Source: Leifsonia tongyongensis (GTDB lineage Bacteria > Actinomycetota > Actinomycetes > Actinomycetales > Microbacteriaceae). From it: 64,000 bases of DNA. Positions 63,108 to 64,000 of this stretch are shown here, in pieces. Location: assembly GCF_010686705.1 (NCBI RefSeq), contig NZ_JAAGWY010000001.1, positions 682,001 through 746,000 on the forward strand, written 5' to 3'. The notes under the pieces are model-generated. The model was not told where the DNA came from. It worked only from the letters and a program-made list of their open reading frames with translations, and ran no database searches. Each line of letters begins with the position of its first letter. The first letter of the stretch is position 1. A program made the translations under genes and the position numbers.

Positions 63108-64000
63108 ATGACCGACGACACGAGGCCGGGCGACGATCGCGCGCCCGCTGTGCCTTCATCCGCCGACGCTCTCGTCACCACGGAGAGCCCCCTCTTCATC
63201 GACTCGTCCACGGACCGCGTGATCCCCCGCGGCCGCATCGTCGCGTGGGCGCTCTGGGACTGGGGCGGCGCCGCGTTCAACGCGGTCATCACCACTTTCG
63301 TCTTCACGGTGTACCTGACCGGGAGTCTCTTCATCGACCCGGCACTCCGCACCGCCCGGGACGCCGAAACGGATGTGCACGGCCCGGCACACGCGGCCGT
63401 CACCGCCGCCGAGGCGCCCCTCTCGAGCGGGCTCGGCTGGGGGCTCGCCATCGCCGGCCTCGTCGTCGCACTGCTGGCGCCGGTGCTCGGTCAGCGCACG
63501 GACGGCTCCGGCCGCCGCAAACTCTGGCTGGGCATCAACACCGGCGTCGTCGTACTCGTGACCGCACTCATGTTCTTCGTCAAAGGCGAGCCCGGGTATT
63601 TCCTGTTCGGCGTGGCCCTGGTGGCCATCGGGACGGTCTTCTACGAGATCGCGACCGTCAACTACAACGCCATGCTGGTGCAGGTGTCGACACCGAAGAC
63701 GGTCGGCAAGGTCAGCGGGTTCGGCTGGGGCGCCGGCTACCTGGGCGGCATCGTGCTGCTGCTCATCGTGTACTTCGGTCTCGTCGTCGAAAGCTCGTCG
63801 GCCCCGGGTACCGGTGGGCTGCTGCACGTGACGGAGGCGGACGGGTTGAACATCCGCCTCATCGCACTGATCGCTGCGGCGTGGACGCTGGTGTTCTCGC
63901 TTCCGGTCCTGTTCGCCGTACCGGAGATCCCCGCCGCCCGGCGTGGAGTCACGGTGGGCTTCTTCGGGTCGTACGCGGTGCTCGTGCGCGACGTGGGCCG
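63108..64000 (+). CDS. MFS transporter, UMF1/Atg22-like (cut by window end)
   Basis: 297 residues visible. A polar N-terminus of about 45 residues, then helices of a UMF1-type major facilitator: WALWDWGGAAFNAVITTFVF, GLAIAGLVVALLAPVLGQRT, KLWLGINTGVVVLVTALMFF, FYEIATVNYNAMLVQVSTP and VSGFGWGAGYLGGIVLLLIV. The ALWDWGGSAF-like opening is diagnostic of the group. ATG at 63108 is six bases after TACTCT (63096-63101), a leaderless start. The substrate is unknown; the C-terminal half lies beyond the window. Confidence 0.88.
   Translation, partial: MTDDTRPGDDRAPAVPSSADALVTTESPLFIDSSTDRVIPRGRIVAWALWDWGGAAFNAVITTFVFTVYLTGSLFIDPALRTARDAETDVHGPAHAAVTAAEAPLSSGLGWGLAIAGLVVALLAPVLGQRTDGSGRRKLWLGINTGVVVLVTALMFFVKGEPGYFLFGVALVAIGTVFYEIATVNYNAMLVQVSTPKTVGKVSGFGWGAGYLGGIVLLLIVYFGLVVESSSAPGTGGLLHVTEADGLNIRLIALIAAAWTLVFSLPVLFAVPEIPAARRGVTVGFFGSYAVLVRDVG

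Overview
The window reads as chromosomal sequence of a high-GC Gram-positive actinobacterium, most likely a member of the Microbacteriaceae (Leifsonia-like). The reasons are the strong G/C bias at third codon positions, the frequent GTG starts, the many apparently leaderless genes (a TANNNT -10 box 6-7 bases before the start codon), the HspR/HAIR heat-shock system, the actinobacterial purine gene order and the abundance of the heptamer GGATGCG/CGCATCC. The genus is an inference from gene content and protein style; no rRNA or tRNA gene is present to confirm it.

Layout. 1-10.7 kb: purF (cut by the window edge), a small membrane protein, a sterol-carrier-like protein, purD, an alditol-oxidase-like flavoprotein with a MarR regulator, a membrane protein/SDR pair, an LCP cell-wall ligase, purC, a small unknown protein and a two-domain VOC dioxygenase. 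10.8-14 kb: a reverse-strand three-gene set (FAD oxidoreductase, PhnX-like hydrolase, zinc alcohol dehydrogenase) known from other actinobacteria as a proposed phosphonate pathway. 14.1-18.4 kb: a tryptophan-to-anthranilate operon (tryptophan dioxygenase, amidohydrolase, kynureninase, PaaX regulator). 18.4-22 kb: purS-purQ, then purL behind its own promoter. 22-40.8 kb: a mixed housekeeping stretch (EamA exporter, ohr, chorismate mutase, Eis-like acetyltransferase, purA, phosphoesterase, DUF3052, TrmH methylase, HAD phosphatase, a large septum-formation-domain protein, pyrE, xth, hydrolases, SDRs, AlkD, DUF6421, threonine aldolase). 40.8-42.8 kb: a duplicated promoter block, a possible short RNA and a SipW-type signal peptidase between two small secreted proteins. 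42.8-52.8 kb: nitroreductase, alcohol dehydrogenase, clpB, esterase, rRNA methyltransferase, a glycosidase remnant and kbl-tdh. 53-57.2 kb: the dnaK-grpE-dnaJ-hspR operon with two HAIR operators; a third HAIR lies before clpB. 57.2-64 kb: a tandemly duplicated inverted-repeat module, a NitT/TauT-type ABC importer, a divergent CitA-type two-component system and the start of an MFS transporter.

How the parts work together. Seven purine genes and pyrE are spread over 33 kb as separate transcription units. HspR, encoded at the end of the dnaK operon, probably represses both that operon and clpB through the HAIR sites. The CitA-like sensor/regulator pair faces the ABC operon across three spaced direct repeats and probably controls it. 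Threonine can be degraded by two routes encoded here (threonine aldolase; Tdh plus Kbl).

Beyond the genes, the striking feature is a set of long intergenic stem-loops at gene 3' ends, many of which fall into sequence families with two or three members in this window. They look like actinobacterial terminators without U-tracts that have been copied between loci. No CRISPR array, insertion sequence, prophage, tRNA or rRNA was seen.
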